From: Berkiella sp964496435
GTDB lineage: Bacteria; Pseudomonadota; Gammaproteobacteria; Berkiellales; Berkiellaceae
Reading direction: 5' to 3'
DNA length: 64,000 nucleotides
Assembly: GCA_964496435.1 (NCBI GenBank)
Contig: CAZBZP010000016.1
Coordinates: forward strand, 21,674 to 85,673
In this document: piece after piece, positions 16,528 through 26,038 of the stretch
How positions within the stretch are numbered: position 1 is the first letter of the stretch
Layout of the letters: each line of letters opens with the position of its first letter
Notes under the pieces: model-generated
The model's database searches: none
Seen by the model: the letters and a program-made list of their open reading frames with translations, nothing else
Told to the model about the DNA's origin: nothing
Translations under genes and position numbers: made by a program

Positions 16528-16884
16528 TTACATGTGATCAAAAGTTTGTCCACTACCCGATTCCTGATTTTGAATGGGGGCCGATCCACCGCCCAGACCA
16601 CCAGCGCCACCAGCGCCACCACCGCTTCCACCACTGCCGCTACCGCTACCACAGTTTAATGCGGCAGGCGTGCCCATGGTAAAAGTCTCTTGATTGGTAT
16701 CAACACAAGGTGTTGGAGGCTGAAATTTATTAATATCATTTAAAAAAGAATTGATGGCAGATGCCGTATCAATACCTGCATTTGATGACAAGTTTGCTGC
16801 ATCAGCTTGCCAGTCAGCCATGGCCACATTACTGCCAAGCATAGAGAGGGCAAGAACGATAAGCACTTTGGGTAAATTACTCAT
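16528..16884 (-). CDS. Small secreted Gly-rich protein between icmW and icmX
   Basis: The product is 118 aa with a signal peptide (MSNLPKVLIVLALSMLGSNV, cleavage after AMA at 21-23) and a short mature domain with two cysteines (PPTPCVDTNQ and AALNCGSG). A Gly/Ser/Ala tract (GGSGGGAGGAGGLGGG) follows, then a polar tail. It overlaps the end of icmW by 8 bases, so it belongs to the icmW-icmX unit. I do not recognise it as a standard Dot/Icm component. The Gly-Ala tract resembles the repeat in this organism's DotG, which may be chance composition or shared surface properties. Probably periplasmic or secreted. Confidence 0.7.
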   Translation of the reverse strand: MSNLPKVLIVLALSMLGSNVAMADWQADAANLSSNAGIDTASAINSFLNDINKFQPPTPCVDTNQETFTMGTPAALNCGSGSGSGGSGGGAGGAGGLGGGSAPIQNQESGSGQTFDHM

Positions 16885-17335
16885 GGTTAGACTCCAAGGC
16901 TTTTAACACTAAGTTAATTCTTTCTGGCGCAAAAACACGACCTAGTAATTGCAATCTTTCAAATGATAAATTTCGTTTCAGAAATAATTCAGCATATTTG
17001 TTTTTATTAGCAGGGTCTTTGGTTTGCTCTTCGGCATAAATAAGTAATTTGGAAGCCGTGCCGGGTTTGAGAACATCTAAAAATTGCATAAGACGTAAAG
17101 CTCGCCCAGAGTGCATATTGGCCAAGACTTTAATTAAAACTGCCTCATCATTAATTTCAAAGTCAGAGATATTGTCTAAAAGATTGCCCAACTTCAGCAA
17201 AGACTCTTCAACTTTAGGTTCGGTATCCGCTGCCCATAATTCGATACCCTCCATGGAAGTTACAATACGATAAAGTGTACGTTTATCGTAGTCATGCCAA
17301 AATGTGTGTACTGCTTCAAGTGACATATCAGGCAT
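16877..17335 (-). CDS. icmW: Dot/Icm adaptor IcmW
   Basis: A small acidic cytosolic chaperone that pairs with IcmS and binds the DotL C-terminus to bring effectors to the coupling complex. The product is 152 aa, against about 151 in Legionella. The sequence follows the Legionella protein: start MPDMSLEAVHTFWHDYD, middle MHSGRALRLMQFLDVLKPGT, then LKRNLSFERLQLLGRVFAPE and a final LVLKALES. A strong GAGGAAACA ribosome site precedes the ATG. It is divergent from icmV, as in Legionella. Confidence 0.93.
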   Translation of the reverse strand: MPDMSLEAVHTFWHDYDKRTLYRIVTSMEGIELWAADTEPKVEESLLKLGNLLDNISDFEINDEAVLIKVLANMHSGRALRLMQFLDVLKPGTASKLLIYAEEQTKDPANKNKYAELFLKRNLSFERLQLLGRVFAPERINLVLKALESNHE

Positions 17336-17785
17336 TGTTTCCTCGCTTTAAGTTATTCTTTTATGACCTATCTCAAAACTGTAATATCTAAGGTCTTTTA
17401 TTAGAAAATAAAATTTTAAGGGGTGTCACTAACATATTACTCTTGATCACTTACTAACACTAGTTAATAAGCCTAAAATAATTTCAGCAAAAGCCCTCAA
17501 AATTTTAGTAGCTACCCTATTAAGTCCTGTTTATGTGCAAATAAGTTCCATTTCGTCTGTTATTTCATGTGACCTATCAGCAAACAACTAGATAAAAATA
17601 CGCTGTGCCCACATATGTGCTCATAATAATTTCTGTCGAGTATGTTACATGGTAAACTGATGTTATTATATAAACATTTAGTAATAAGAACATCTTGCAA
17701 TAGCTAAACTTAATACATAGCATTTTAAAAAATTTATATTAGTGTGGATACAAACAAATTTCTGCATACGATAATGAGGTAGGAC
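17336..17785. promoter_or_regulatory. Divergent regulatory region icmW / icmV (450 bases)
   Basis: AT-rich and without a convincing gene. On the plus strand TTACAT (17645-17650) and TATAAA (17669-17674), 18 bases apart, could be a sigma-70-type promoter for icmV-dotA. A CTTAAT followed by further TTAA steps near 17708-17730 loosely recalls the PmrA box used for Dot/Icm genes in Legionella and Coxiella, but such words are common in AT-rich DNA. Confidence 0.35.
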
Positions 17786-18301
17786 ATGGGATTCTTCAAA
17801 AAGGTAGGTGGTCGCGTTGTCGACGTACGTGTCGATAAATGGATGAGTTGGGATTATTTAGGGGATACTGCTGACAGATTCAAAATTCTGTTTCTTGATA
17901 TTGTCATCCCCAAAAAAGCCAGCACCAGTGAAACCTTTGAAGAAGCCATGCAGCGCTTAGATTTAACTGAGCAAGATTTAGCTGAAAGACAAAAAGAATG
18001 GACTAAATTATGCTACTTCTTTTTAGTTTTGACTTTGCTCGTTGTCATTTATGCTTTGTACACAGCCTTTAAAGGAAGCATGACATCTTCTTTAATTTCA
18101 TTTTGCTTAGCATTGTATACACTCACCCAAGCTTTTAGATGGCACTTTTGGTTATTTCAAGTTAAAAATAGAAAGCTAGGCTGCAGCATTAAAGAATGGA
18201 TGAATTCAGAAGTGATGCAGACCGCAAGTTCAGATCTCGTCCTAAAAGACAATAATTCCATGACACAGCAAGACAATTCTCCTAAGAAGGCTAAAAGATG
18301 A
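17786..18301 (+). CDS. icmV: Dot/Icm inner-membrane protein IcmV
   Basis: The product is 171 aa. The N-terminus MGFFKKVGGRVVDVRVDKWM and the cytosolic segment IPKKASTSETFEEAMQRLDL match the IcmV family. Two hydrophobic helices follow (about 70-92 and 97-125, ending RWHFWLFQVKNRKLGC). The polar tail is somewhat longer than in Legionella (151 aa). It is required with DotA for intracellular growth; its molecular role is not known. Start behind GAGGT; the stop overlaps the dotA1 start (ATGA), so the pair is coupled. Confidence 0.92.
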   Translation: MGFFKKVGGRVVDVRVDKWMSWDYLGDTADRFKILFLDIVIPKKASTSETFEEAMQRLDLTEQDLAERQKEWTKLCYFFLVLTLLVVIYALYTAFKGSMTSSLISFCLALYTLTQAFRWHFWLFQVKNRKLGCSIKEWMNSEVMQTASSDLVLKDNNSMTQQDNSPKKAKR

Positions 18302-20484
18302 GAGCAGCAAGTCGTTGCATTGCATTATTGATATTATTTTGCCTACCAAGCATCGCCTTGGCAGCGCTATTTGATGTCGAGCCAACTGATAGATCAATGC
18401 AATACTTGGGGCAAATTTTTGGAACCATTGGCAGTTTGCCCTTAACAGCCAGCGGTAACCCTCTCATCTCGCAATTATATTACTTATTTAATCAAATCGT
18501 TTTTGCATTGGGCATTATCATTATTGTCTTCACTACCATTATTGGAACTATTAACACAGCCCAAGAAGGTGAAGCCTTAGGTAAAAAGATGTCTTCTGTA
18601 TGGGTTCCTGCGCGTGCCGGCATTGGGGTTTACCTCTTGCTACCCCAAGTAAGTGGTTATAACTGGATCCAAGTTACCGTCATGTGGCTTATCGTGCAAG
18701 GCGTTGGTGCAGCCAATGCTTTATGGAAACAAACGCTTCTATCACTATCAACACAAGGCAGTATCGTAGCAGATACCAGAAGTGCCGATGTGAACAATAT
18801 GCTGAGCGGCCTCAACAACATTTATACGAGCGTAGTATGCATGCAGGTCGTCAATAATGCGATGACAAGCGATTCGAGTATTTCAAAAAAGATGAATAAT
18901 GATTATATTCAAGTCACTGCGCTACCAGATGGCTCTGGGATCCAATTTGCTCGCTCCAATCCGCCTGTAGGTGAAAAGCCTTTATGCGGCACGGTTACTA
19001 TTCCAAGTGTCAGCGCAAATCCCTTAACTGGTAGCACCAGTCCTGATGATCCCGTTGTAAGTAATGCAAGAACAACTTACCTCAATGCCCTACTGTTGGC
19101 TGAACAATCAATTGAACCCAGTGCGGCAGAATCTATCGCAAATCCTTCATCAGATACATGGCAATATGCGAATAACTGGGTAAGCGCGGCACGTGCTATC
19201 CAAGGTGCTGCGCTATCTGTTGCCACGAATACTTCCAGCACTGTGCACGGTATTAATGGCTATTCTCAAAATTATGATCAAGCAATCATGGATGGCTGGA
19301 TCCATGCGGGTAATTATTATGGACAAATGGTGAATAGCGGAAACTACAAAAATACTACCGTCTCCCTTGGCAACACCCCCTACGACTCCGCTGCTCTAAG
19401 CAATATTCTCGGGCCTTCTGTTATGACCCCTCTTATTGCAAAAATTACAAGCTTATCGAGCGGCTCTGGTGCTTATCAAGTTTATGTCTCTAATATTGGG
19501 GTGATAACACCAAAAGCCGCCACATCTGGCAGCATCTCCGCTATCCCTGTCTCGGTGCCAAGTGGCAGTGGCGATGCTGCTACTATTATGGGCGCAATAT
19601 TTGGTGGTAGTTACTTCCAAGATGTAGCAGCAGATCTAGGCTCTTCAATCACCACGGGCTGTTTGAGTAGCGCCACGGTGAATCCGGCGAATCCAACAGA
19701 TACATCTTATGTCAATGCACAGGTGGGCGATCCCATAGAATGTATGGCGCTATTAGGATCAAAATTAGCCAACGGAGCTGAAATGGCTTTTTGGATAGCC
19801 ATGGTTGCTGTATTGGGGATCTGGTTGGGTGTTTCTATAATGAAGGGCTGTCAACCTCTTGGTTGGGCTTTTGATATGGGCTTGAATGTGCTCATGCCTA
19901 TTGCGGGTGTTATTCTGCTTTTAGTGTGGGGATTAGGATTAACGTTAGCTATCTACGTGCCCTTAATACCTTTGCTGGTATTTACTTTTGCTTCCATTAC
20001 TTGGGTTCTCTTAGTCATTGAAGCAATGTTAGGCGCCCCCTTAATTGCGTTGACGTTGATTATTCCTTCCGAAGATGAAATTGGTAAGGCAGGCCACGCT
20101 ATCGTTATTTTGCTTGGGCTATTTTTAAGACCCGCTCTGATGATCTTAGGTTTTATCTTTGCACAAAAAATGCTCATGGTTGCTATCGGCATCCTCAATT
20201 TTGGCTTCAAAGGAACGCTGGATATGAGCATCGTTGGCGGCGTAGGGCCTTTTGGTCTTGTCGCCATTTTAATGATGTATGTCGGCATCGCCACCAGTTT
20301 GGTGCATGAATCATTTAGTTTAATTTATGTATTACCTGACAAGGTATTGCGTTGGTTAGGTGCTGCAGGTGAAGGTAGCGATGCAGGACAAATGGCTAAA
20401 GAAATGGAAGGCGCTCATGACGCAGGTGCGGGCGTAGGTAAAGGCATTATGAAAGGTGGCCTCAGAGTGGCTGGCGATACATAG
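18298..20484 (+). CDS. dotA: Dot/Icm polytopic protein DotA, copy 1
   Basis: A large inner-membrane protein of the T4BSS, in Legionella also released by the system. The product is 728 aa with a signal peptide (LLILFCLPSIALA). It has an early membrane pair (LGIIIIVFTTIIGTINTAQEG), a long Ser/Thr-rich periplasmic domain (about 150-480) and a cluster of C-terminal membrane helices from about 490. The conserved tail LIYVLPDKVLRWLGA is present. Shorter than Legionella DotA (about 1050 aa), mostly in the periplasmic domain. It is coupled to icmV and followed directly by a second dotA. Confidence 0.93.
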   Translation: MRAASRCIALLILFCLPSIALAALFDVEPTDRSMQYLGQIFGTIGSLPLTASGNPLISQLYYLFNQIVFALGIIIIVFTTIIGTINTAQEGEALGKKMSSVWVPARAGIGVYLLLPQVSGYNWIQVTVMWLIVQGVGAANALWKQTLLSLSTQGSIVADTRSADVNNMLSGLNNIYTSVVCMQVVNNAMTSDSSISKKMNNDYIQVTALPDGSGIQFARSNPPVGEKPLCGTVTIPSVSANPLTGSTSPDDPVVSNARTTYLNALLLAEQSIEPSAAESIANPSSDTWQYANNWVSAARAIQGAALSVATNTSSTVHGINGYSQNYDQAIMDGWIHAGNYYGQMVNSGNYKNTTVSLGNTPYDSAALSNILGPSVMTPLIAKITSLSSGSGAYQVYVSNIGVITPKAATSGSISAIPVSVPSGSGDAATIMGAIFGGSYFQDVAADLGSSITTGCLSSATVNPANPTDTSYVNAQVGDPIECMALLGSKLANGAEMAFWIAMVAVLGIWLGVSIMKGCQPLGWAFDMGLNVLMPIAGVILLLVWGLGLTLAIYVPLIPLLVFTFASITWVLLVIEAMLGAPLIALTLIIPSEDEIGKAGHAIVILLGLFLRPALMILGFIFAQKMLMVAIGILNFGFKGTLDMSIVGGVGPFGLVAILMMYVGIATSLVHESFSLIYVLPDKVLRWLGAAGEGSDAGQMAKEMEGAHDAGAGVGKGIMKGGLRVAGDT

Positions 20485-20493
20485 GTGGATGGT

Positions 20494-22623
20494 ATGTTAG
20501 GTTGTACCGTAAAACGTGATTACTTATTACTGACTTTAGTCGGCATTGCACTTTGCTTTTTGCCAAGTTTTGCTTTTGCCTTTGATTTTAATTTTCAATG
20601 GCAAAGTCCAGATGGTGATAAATCACTATTTTATCTTGGACAAATTTTTGGCCCCGTGGGCACCGCATTACCGAATGGTTCTGGTAATGCACTGATCAGT
20701 CAGTTATTTTCCGTTTTTAATATTGCTGTACTGACTTTAGGTAGTATCGTTGTCAGCTATACCATTATTTTATCAACCATTAATACCGCCCAAGAAGGCG
20801 AAGTTATGGGCCGTAAATGGTCTTCCTTATGGATCCCCTTACGTTCCGCTGTTGGTATTGCTTTTCTCATCCCAACAGCAAGTGGTTATTCCTTATTACA
20901 AATGCTCATGATGGAAATTGTGGTAATGGGGGTTAATTCTGCCAACCAAGTTTGGGCCAAAGTTGTCGATGCCTTTTCAAGCACTGCTGGTGGCTTAAAT
21001 AGTGTCGTCAAAGTAGGTGATACTGGAGGAACTCAACTCCAAACGGTTGCCAATAATTTATTAAAAAGTGCCGTCTGTGCCCAAGTTCTCAATAGCAACG
21101 TGAATTGCAAGTCTTCTATGGGAAGCAATACCGTTGTGGGTTATTATAATGTTGACGCCTCCCCCTCTTCACCTGCTGCAGGTGTTTTTAACGTTGGTGT
21201 GCAAGGTAATTCTCAATTGAGCACGGTATGTGGATCTTTTGCTGCCAGTGCAACCCCATCACAAGCCCAAGATGCATCATCATGGTATGCATCAAATCAA
21301 TTGGCTTTTGGTTTAGCATATGGCGATGTACAATTAGCAGCCTCTGAAATTGTTTCTAACAATTTACCCTCAGGCACGAATCCTGTGTATGGCGCTGCAA
21401 ATGTGCTTCGCGGCAATATCGCCTCTAGCCCACAAAAGCCGCCTACCATTAGCAGTGATGCTAATGATCCAACACGTCAAGCCTTAGAAAATGGTTGGCT
21501 ATTTGCGGGCAGTTATTACTTCGTGTTGATCTCTAACGGTAATGGCACGACAACCTATCCCGCACCGACAACATCCACGGTGCCAGGCTCTAGTGTTTCC
21601 ACATTAAGCTCCTCTTGCCAAAGTGCCCTTAGCAATGCCATGGGTTCACAGATGTCAAACTATCTAAATCAAGCAACAACCGTTACCTCATCAAGTGATT
21701 TGCCCGATAGATTGCAATTGAATACCGTGCCCACACCAGATGGGTTTACCGCTGCCATGGATGCTATTGATGGACCCATTAATAGTCTCATGGATGAGTT
21801 CATGAATACCCTTACGACAAATGATACAAGGGGCGCTATTCCCTCTTTAGCAAATATTGGGTCTATTGTACTTAATGCTGCTCAAATAATCTGGTTTACC
21901 TTGATGATAGCGGCACTCTTAATTATGTTGCCCGCTTGTATCATGGAAGCTATACAGCCCGTATGTGGCGCTGTATCAGGTGTATTTGCTGTATTAATTC
22001 CCTTGGTCACCGCACTCGTTATGATTATGTGGTCGGCTGGTGCATTGATAGGTATCTACACACCAATGGTTCCCTACCTTGTCTTTACTTTTACGGCATT
22101 AGGGTGGGTGCTACTCGTTATAGAAACCATCGTCGCAGCACCTATCGTCGCCCTTGGTTTGGTGAGCCCTTCAGGCGAACATCTTGGTAAAGCTACCCCT
22201 GCGGTCATGTTGGTGGTTAACATTTTCCTAAGACCCAGTTTAATGGTTATCGGCTTTGTGATTGCCTCTAAGCTTGCAGATGTCATGATTGACATGTTGA
22301 ACTATGGATTCTTCTCCACTTTGAGCTCTGCAACCCATGGTGCAGGTCTATTTGGCGCTATCGCCACCGTTGCGCTTTATGGTGGTATCTGCCTTGCCAT
22401 CATTAACGAATGTTTCAGTCTTATTCACGTCTTGCCTGACAAAATTGTACGCTGGATAGGCGGACAAGCTGAACAATCACGCACCAAGGAATTAATGGCT
22501 GATGCCAAGAAAGGCTATGAAAAAGGCGTTGAAGCAGGTGGCGCTGTCATGAAAGGTGTCAGTGGCGTCATGCAAAAGAAAGCTGAGGATTGGAGTAAAC
22601 AAGGTAAAGGTGAAGAAGGCTAA
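20494..22623 (+). CDS. dotA: Dot/Icm polytopic protein DotA, copy 2
   Basis: A full-length paralogue of the preceding gene, 709 aa. The ATG at 20494 is preferred: AGGTGG lies 5 bases upstream. A GTG three codons earlier would begin directly after the dotA1 stop. Signal peptide (LVGIALCFLPSFAFA), then LFYLGQIFGPVG and INTAQEGEVMGRKWSSLWIP parallel dotA1. The periplasmic domain is diverged, and the C-terminal helices and LIHVLPDKIVRWIGG are conserved. Both copies keep all regions, so neither looks like a pseudogene. They may form hetero-oligomers or serve different conditions. Confidence 0.92.
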   Translation: MLGCTVKRDYLLLTLVGIALCFLPSFAFAFDFNFQWQSPDGDKSLFYLGQIFGPVGTALPNGSGNALISQLFSVFNIAVLTLGSIVVSYTIILSTINTAQEGEVMGRKWSSLWIPLRSAVGIAFLIPTASGYSLLQMLMMEIVVMGVNSANQVWAKVVDAFSSTAGGLNSVVKVGDTGGTQLQTVANNLLKSAVCAQVLNSNVNCKSSMGSNTVVGYYNVDASPSSPAAGVFNVGVQGNSQLSTVCGSFAASATPSQAQDASSWYASNQLAFGLAYGDVQLAASEIVSNNLPSGTNPVYGAANVLRGNIASSPQKPPTISSDANDPTRQALENGWLFAGSYYFVLISNGNGTTTYPAPTTSTVPGSSVSTLSSSCQSALSNAMGSQMSNYLNQATTVTSSSDLPDRLQLNTVPTPDGFTAAMDAIDGPINSLMDEFMNTLTTNDTRGAIPSLANIGSIVLNAAQIIWFTLMIAALLIMLPACIMEAIQPVCGAVSGVFAVLIPLVTALVMIMWSAGALIGIYTPMVPYLVFTFTALGWVLLVIETIVAAPIVALGLVSPSGEHLGKATPAVMLVVNIFLRPSLMVIGFVIASKLADVMIDMLNYGFFSTLSSATHGAGLFGAIATVALYGGICLAIINECFSLIHVLPDKIVRWIGGQAEQSRTKELMADAKKGYEKGVEAGGAVMKGVSGVMQKKAEDWSKQGKGEEG

Positions 22624-22743
22624 ATTTGCACACTGGCATGTAGCCTGCGTTACCTAACCCCCTATCGATAGCTGGCATATTGAATATACATTCAGTGTCA
22701 GCATTTTCTTTAGTGGCCGATATTCTCCATGAGGGAATATAAA

Positions 22744-23826
22744 ATGCTACCTAAAGTAACTCTACTTTACTACAACGCATGTAGAAAATATGGGATAAGA
22801 CCAGAAATATCTCCTGTTATAACTGGTTTCACTTTTAAATTTGCTTCAAATTTATATATTATCCGAGGGTGTCACCTCCCTATCAATGATTGCGCAAGCG
22901 CCAGCGTCTCTGCAAATAAATATTGCGCGAACAAAATATTGCTTCAAGCAGGGATCCCGGTTCCTAACCATGATTGTATTTCTCGTGATGAACCTGAAAT
23001 GAGCAGGGAAGCACTATCAAATCTCACTTACCCTTTGGTGGTAAAACCAACCTGGGATACCTCTTGTGGCACTGATGTGACTTGTAATATTAAAGATGAG
23101 AAAACCTTATACGAGATATTAGACAGCATGGGTGATAAATATTCGTGCATTAGTGTTGAGGAATATCAACCAGGACTACGTTCCTATCGTGCCTTGGTGT
23201 TATATGGGAAGGTAATCGGTATTGTTGAGCGGATCCCCGCACACGTGGTGGGAGATGGGGAGCATAGTGTGCGTCAATTGATGGATATACAAAACAGTGA
23301 ACGGGAAAAACTGATCAATATTTTGCCACTTGGCAAATTAAGAATAATGCCAGAAACGGAAATAATTTTTAATGAATTAGGCATTAACAGTGAATATATT
23401 CCCAAAAAAGATGAAACAATACCCATAAGGTATATTTGCAACTCCACTTTTGGCGGCTCTATTATAGGCTTGGATATTAAAACCATTTGTAAGGAAAATG
23501 CAGAATTATTAGGCAAAGCTGCCAAAGCCCTCAACCTGAATATCGTTGGTTTTGATTTTCTATGTACAGACATTAAATTACCGTACAACAAAACAAGAGG
23601 GTTTATAATTGAAGCCAATGCCAGCCCTGATATTTCGATACATGAAAATGTTGTTGCCGGTGTATCAACACCCGTCAGCAGTATTATTATTAAAAAATTC
23701 ATTCAAAAGCATTTTTTGGGTTATCTTATTCATCTTGCTCAGGGAGACTTAGCTTCTATTATTATCCGCTTTATTGTTTTTATAACAATTGCACTAATGG
23801 GTTTTCGATATTATGTCATGGGATGA
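22744..23826 (+). CDS. ATP-grasp amide/peptide ligase (cyanophycin synthetase/GshF-like) with C-terminal membrane helix
   Basis: The product is 360 aa from the ATG at 22744, which has a GAGGG site 8 bases upstream; an ATG five codons earlier overlaps that site. The ATP-grasp fold is visible: NKYCANKILLQAGIPVPNH, YPLVVKPTWDTSCGTDV (nucleotide-binding Lys), ERIPAHVVGDGEHSVRQLMD as in cyanophycin synthetase and GshF, then GFDFLCTDI and the metal-binding IIEANASPDISIHE. A hydrophobic helix (IIIRFIVFITIALMGF) ends the protein, so it may be membrane-tethered. The family forms amide bonds with ATP. It overlaps the next gene (PLP decarboxylase) by 14 bases. Substrate unknown. Confidence 0.8.
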   Translation: MLPKVTLLYYNACRKYGIRPEISPVITGFTFKFASNLYIIRGCHLPINDCASASVSANKYCANKILLQAGIPVPNHDCISRDEPEMSREALSNLTYPLVVKPTWDTSCGTDVTCNIKDEKTLYEILDSMGDKYSCISVEEYQPGLRSYRALVLYGKVIGIVERIPAHVVGDGEHSVRQLMDIQNSEREKLINILPLGKLRIMPETEIIFNELGINSEYIPKKDETIPIRYICNSTFGGSIIGLDIKTICKENAELLGKAAKALNLNIVGFDFLCTDIKLPYNKTRGFIIEANASPDISIHENVVAGVSTPVSSIIIKKFIQKHFLGYLIHLAQGDLASIIIRFIVFITIALMGFRYYVMG

Positions 23827-25021
23827 TGAGAAACTGCTTGAGGTTAGATCGCGTTCAAAAAGAAATTTAGGTACATTCTCGACTACCTTCATGGATGCCA
23901 AGCCAACGCAAATATACAATACTTATGCTTCTTTGAATGCCGTTGACAGCAGCGCTTATCCTGAATTTATCGACATGGAACAGCAGTGCGGTCATTTTCT
24001 TTTAGATTTGTTTCATGCTGACAACAGCAAAGATTATACTTTTTTCAACACATCTGGTTCTTCTGAAGCCTTGTTTATGTCATTGCTGTTTATGAAAAAT
24101 CATTGGAAGCAACAACATCCACATGATTCACATAGACTCAATTTTATCATCGGCAGTTCAGCCCACACGGCTTGGCATAAGGCAGCAAACTACTTAGATG
24201 TTGATTTAAAAGTACTGCCCGTGCATCCCACCAAACTCAATCTCGATGAAAACCATCTTTTGGGGGCTATTGATAGTAATACCATTGGAATTTCTGCTAC
24301 TTTGGGTGCTACCACGACCCTGGTGTATGATGAAATTGAAAAAATTAACATCGCTTTAAACGATTATCGAAACAAAAAAAATAGATTTATACCGCTACAT
24401 GTTGATGCAGCCAGTGGTGGTTTTGTAGCCCCTTTTGCCCAAAAAGGGATCTGTTGGGATTTTCGTTTAAATCATGTGATGAGCATTAATGTCTCTAGTC
24501 ATAAATTTGGCCAAGTCTATCCTAGCTTAGGTTGGTTATGTGTCAGAAATGAACTCAGAATAGATGATCTAGCGCATGAGAGTCATTATCTTGGGAAAGC
24601 GATTAAACGCTTTCCCATCCAATTTTCACACTCAGCCTCGCCTCTTGCTACGCAAAGTTATTATATTAAAACTTATGGGCAAAAAGGCTATGAATCGCTG
24701 ATTACGCGTTTTTATGAACAAAGAGATAATTTATGCAAAATATTCAAAAAGTTTGAAGAGATAAAGCTAATCACACCGAATGATACTCCGAATCTACCAG
24801 GCATCATTTTATCGCTTAATGATCATCACTCTGTCTATCATCTAGCAGGCCTTGCTTCTTCCCTCGCCTTGCATGGCTGGCATTTGCCAACATTTCGTCT
24901 GCCTTTGCCTTGTGAAGACATACTTGCGGCAAGAATTATCGTTCGCAATGGTTTTGATAAAGAATTGCTGCAAGCACTAGAAAAGGATATTGCTAACTAT
25001 TTCATGAGCACGCCAGAATAA
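23813..25021 (+). CDS. PLP-dependent decarboxylase, glutamate decarboxylase-like
   Basis: The product is 402 aa. It follows the GadA/GadB pattern: TSGSSEALFMS (82-86 core), the PLP-pocket HVDAASGGFVAPFAQ (Asp198) and WDFRLNHVMSINVSSHKFG with Schiff-base Lys231. E. coli GadB has about 466 aa, so this protein is shorter, notably at the N-terminus. The group makes GABA from glutamate, or beta-alanine and related amines. Overlap with the ATP-grasp gene means the pair is co-translated; a decarboxylase feeding a ligase recalls beta-alanyl- or GABA-containing dipeptide synthesis. That product is inference. Confidence 0.82.
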   Translation: MSWDDEKLLEVRSRSKRNLGTFSTTFMDAKPTQIYNTYASLNAVDSSAYPEFIDMEQQCGHFLLDLFHADNSKDYTFFNTSGSSEALFMSLLFMKNHWKQQHPHDSHRLNFIIGSSAHTAWHKAANYLDVDLKVLPVHPTKLNLDENHLLGAIDSNTIGISATLGATTTLVYDEIEKINIALNDYRNKKNRFIPLHVDAASGGFVAPFAQKGICWDFRLNHVMSINVSSHKFGQVYPSLGWLCVRNELRIDDLAHESHYLGKAIKRFPIQFSHSASPLATQSYYIKTYGQKGYESLITRFYEQRDNLCKIFKKFEEIKLITPNDTPNLPGIILSLNDHHSVYHLAGLASSLALHGWHLPTFRLPLPCEDILAARIIVRNGFDKELLQALEKDIANYFMSTPE

Positions 25022-25047
25022 AACTGGCGTGGTTCATCTAGTTAGAT

Positions 25048-25869
25048 TTAAGCGCGATGGCTAGGGGTGGGCGCAGGCCGTGGCAGTGGTCTATTTAAAA
25101 CTGAACTATCACTAGCAAGATCACGCTCACTTCTTTGCATTTGTTGTTTAGCCTTATCAGCATACATATTAAGCATATGCATATGTTCAGGCGTAAATCC
25201 TTTGGCACCAATCATATCTTTTTTGAATTTCAGCATTTGAATTTCAAAAGCTTCACTGGCATCTTCCATAGGCACAAAACCATTGGCACGAATAGCTGCG
25301 CGCGAAGCAGTACCATTGGTTATAGGTGTTTGATAATAATCAATGTTACCGGCTGCATCTACGGGATAACAAGCAGGATAAACCAAATTGCCTTGTGCAT
25401 CAGTAATAAGCATATCATTGTGGTCACGTAATGGTGCATAAGCAACACGAACATTATCGTCCGTTGCTGTCTGATTTCTGATACGAGCACGTTTCTGCGC
25501 ATCCAATGCTAATGCATCGTCAAATGAGCGGATTTGAACATTATATTCTCTTTGAAAAAGCGCAGCAAAAAAGTTCAAAATAGTCACTGCAAGAGCTTCA
25601 CCCAATAAAGCTTCTGGACTGAGATCGGTTAAATGGCTTAGCTTTGCAGCCATGCTTTTTTCACTGGGATCTTCGTTTGAATTTTTATAAGCAAAACAAG
25701 CCGTTCTTTGTTCTGCGCGAGCAGCTACAATTTTTTTGGCTTCTTTGATTTGCTTCTTTTGGGCAGCGTCCTTTTCTTGTTGTGCTTTATTCTGGGCATC
25801 AGGACTGGTAGCCGTCAGTGTTGGTGCTCTTTCACGTTCAGCATCAAAACCCGGGGTAAAATCAAGCAT
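25048..25869 (-). CDS. Hypothetical protein (273 aa), candidate effector
   Basis: Not recognised. Strong ribosome site (GTAGGAGGG). The first ~60 residues are charged and helical (QNKAQQEKDAAQKKQIKEAK), then a hydrophobic patch (LLGEALAVTILNFFAALFQ, about 90-108). The remainder is mixed and contains DNHDMLITDAQGNLVYPACY, and the C-terminus is Pro/Ser-rich (RPLPRPAPTPSHRA). No signal peptide. It is first in a block of minus-strand effector-like genes between dotA and dotL. A Dot/Icm substrate is possible from position only. Confidence 0.6.
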   Translation of the reverse strand: MLDFTPGFDAERERAPTLTATSPDAQNKAQQEKDAAQKKQIKEAKKIVAARAEQRTACFAYKNSNEDPSEKSMAAKLSHLTDLSPEALLGEALAVTILNFFAALFQREYNVQIRSFDDALALDAQKRARIRNQTATDDNVRVAYAPLRDHNDMLITDAQGNLVYPACYPVDAAGNIDYYQTPITNGTASRAAIRANGFVPMEDASEAFEIQMLKFKKDMIGAKGFTPEHMHMLNMYADKAKQQMQRSERDLASDSSVLNRPLPRPAPTPSHRA

Positions 25870-26038
25870 ACTCTCCCTCCTACATTAGGGCTTAGCGGTA
25901 ATTTATTTCCGAGCATTGGAACATATTAGGTGATGAGCTGTCAAGTTAGCTATTTCTCTTAAAATTGTAAATTCTTATAATTTAGAACTTTTTAGATTAG
26001 TGTATAATCTCTTATCTGACTATTATGGTGTAGCAATA

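Noticed and set aside
17700..17735. PmrA-box-like CTTAAT words upstream of icmV
   Set aside because: The words are short and expected by chance in this AT-rich region; second half-site spacing is not convincing.
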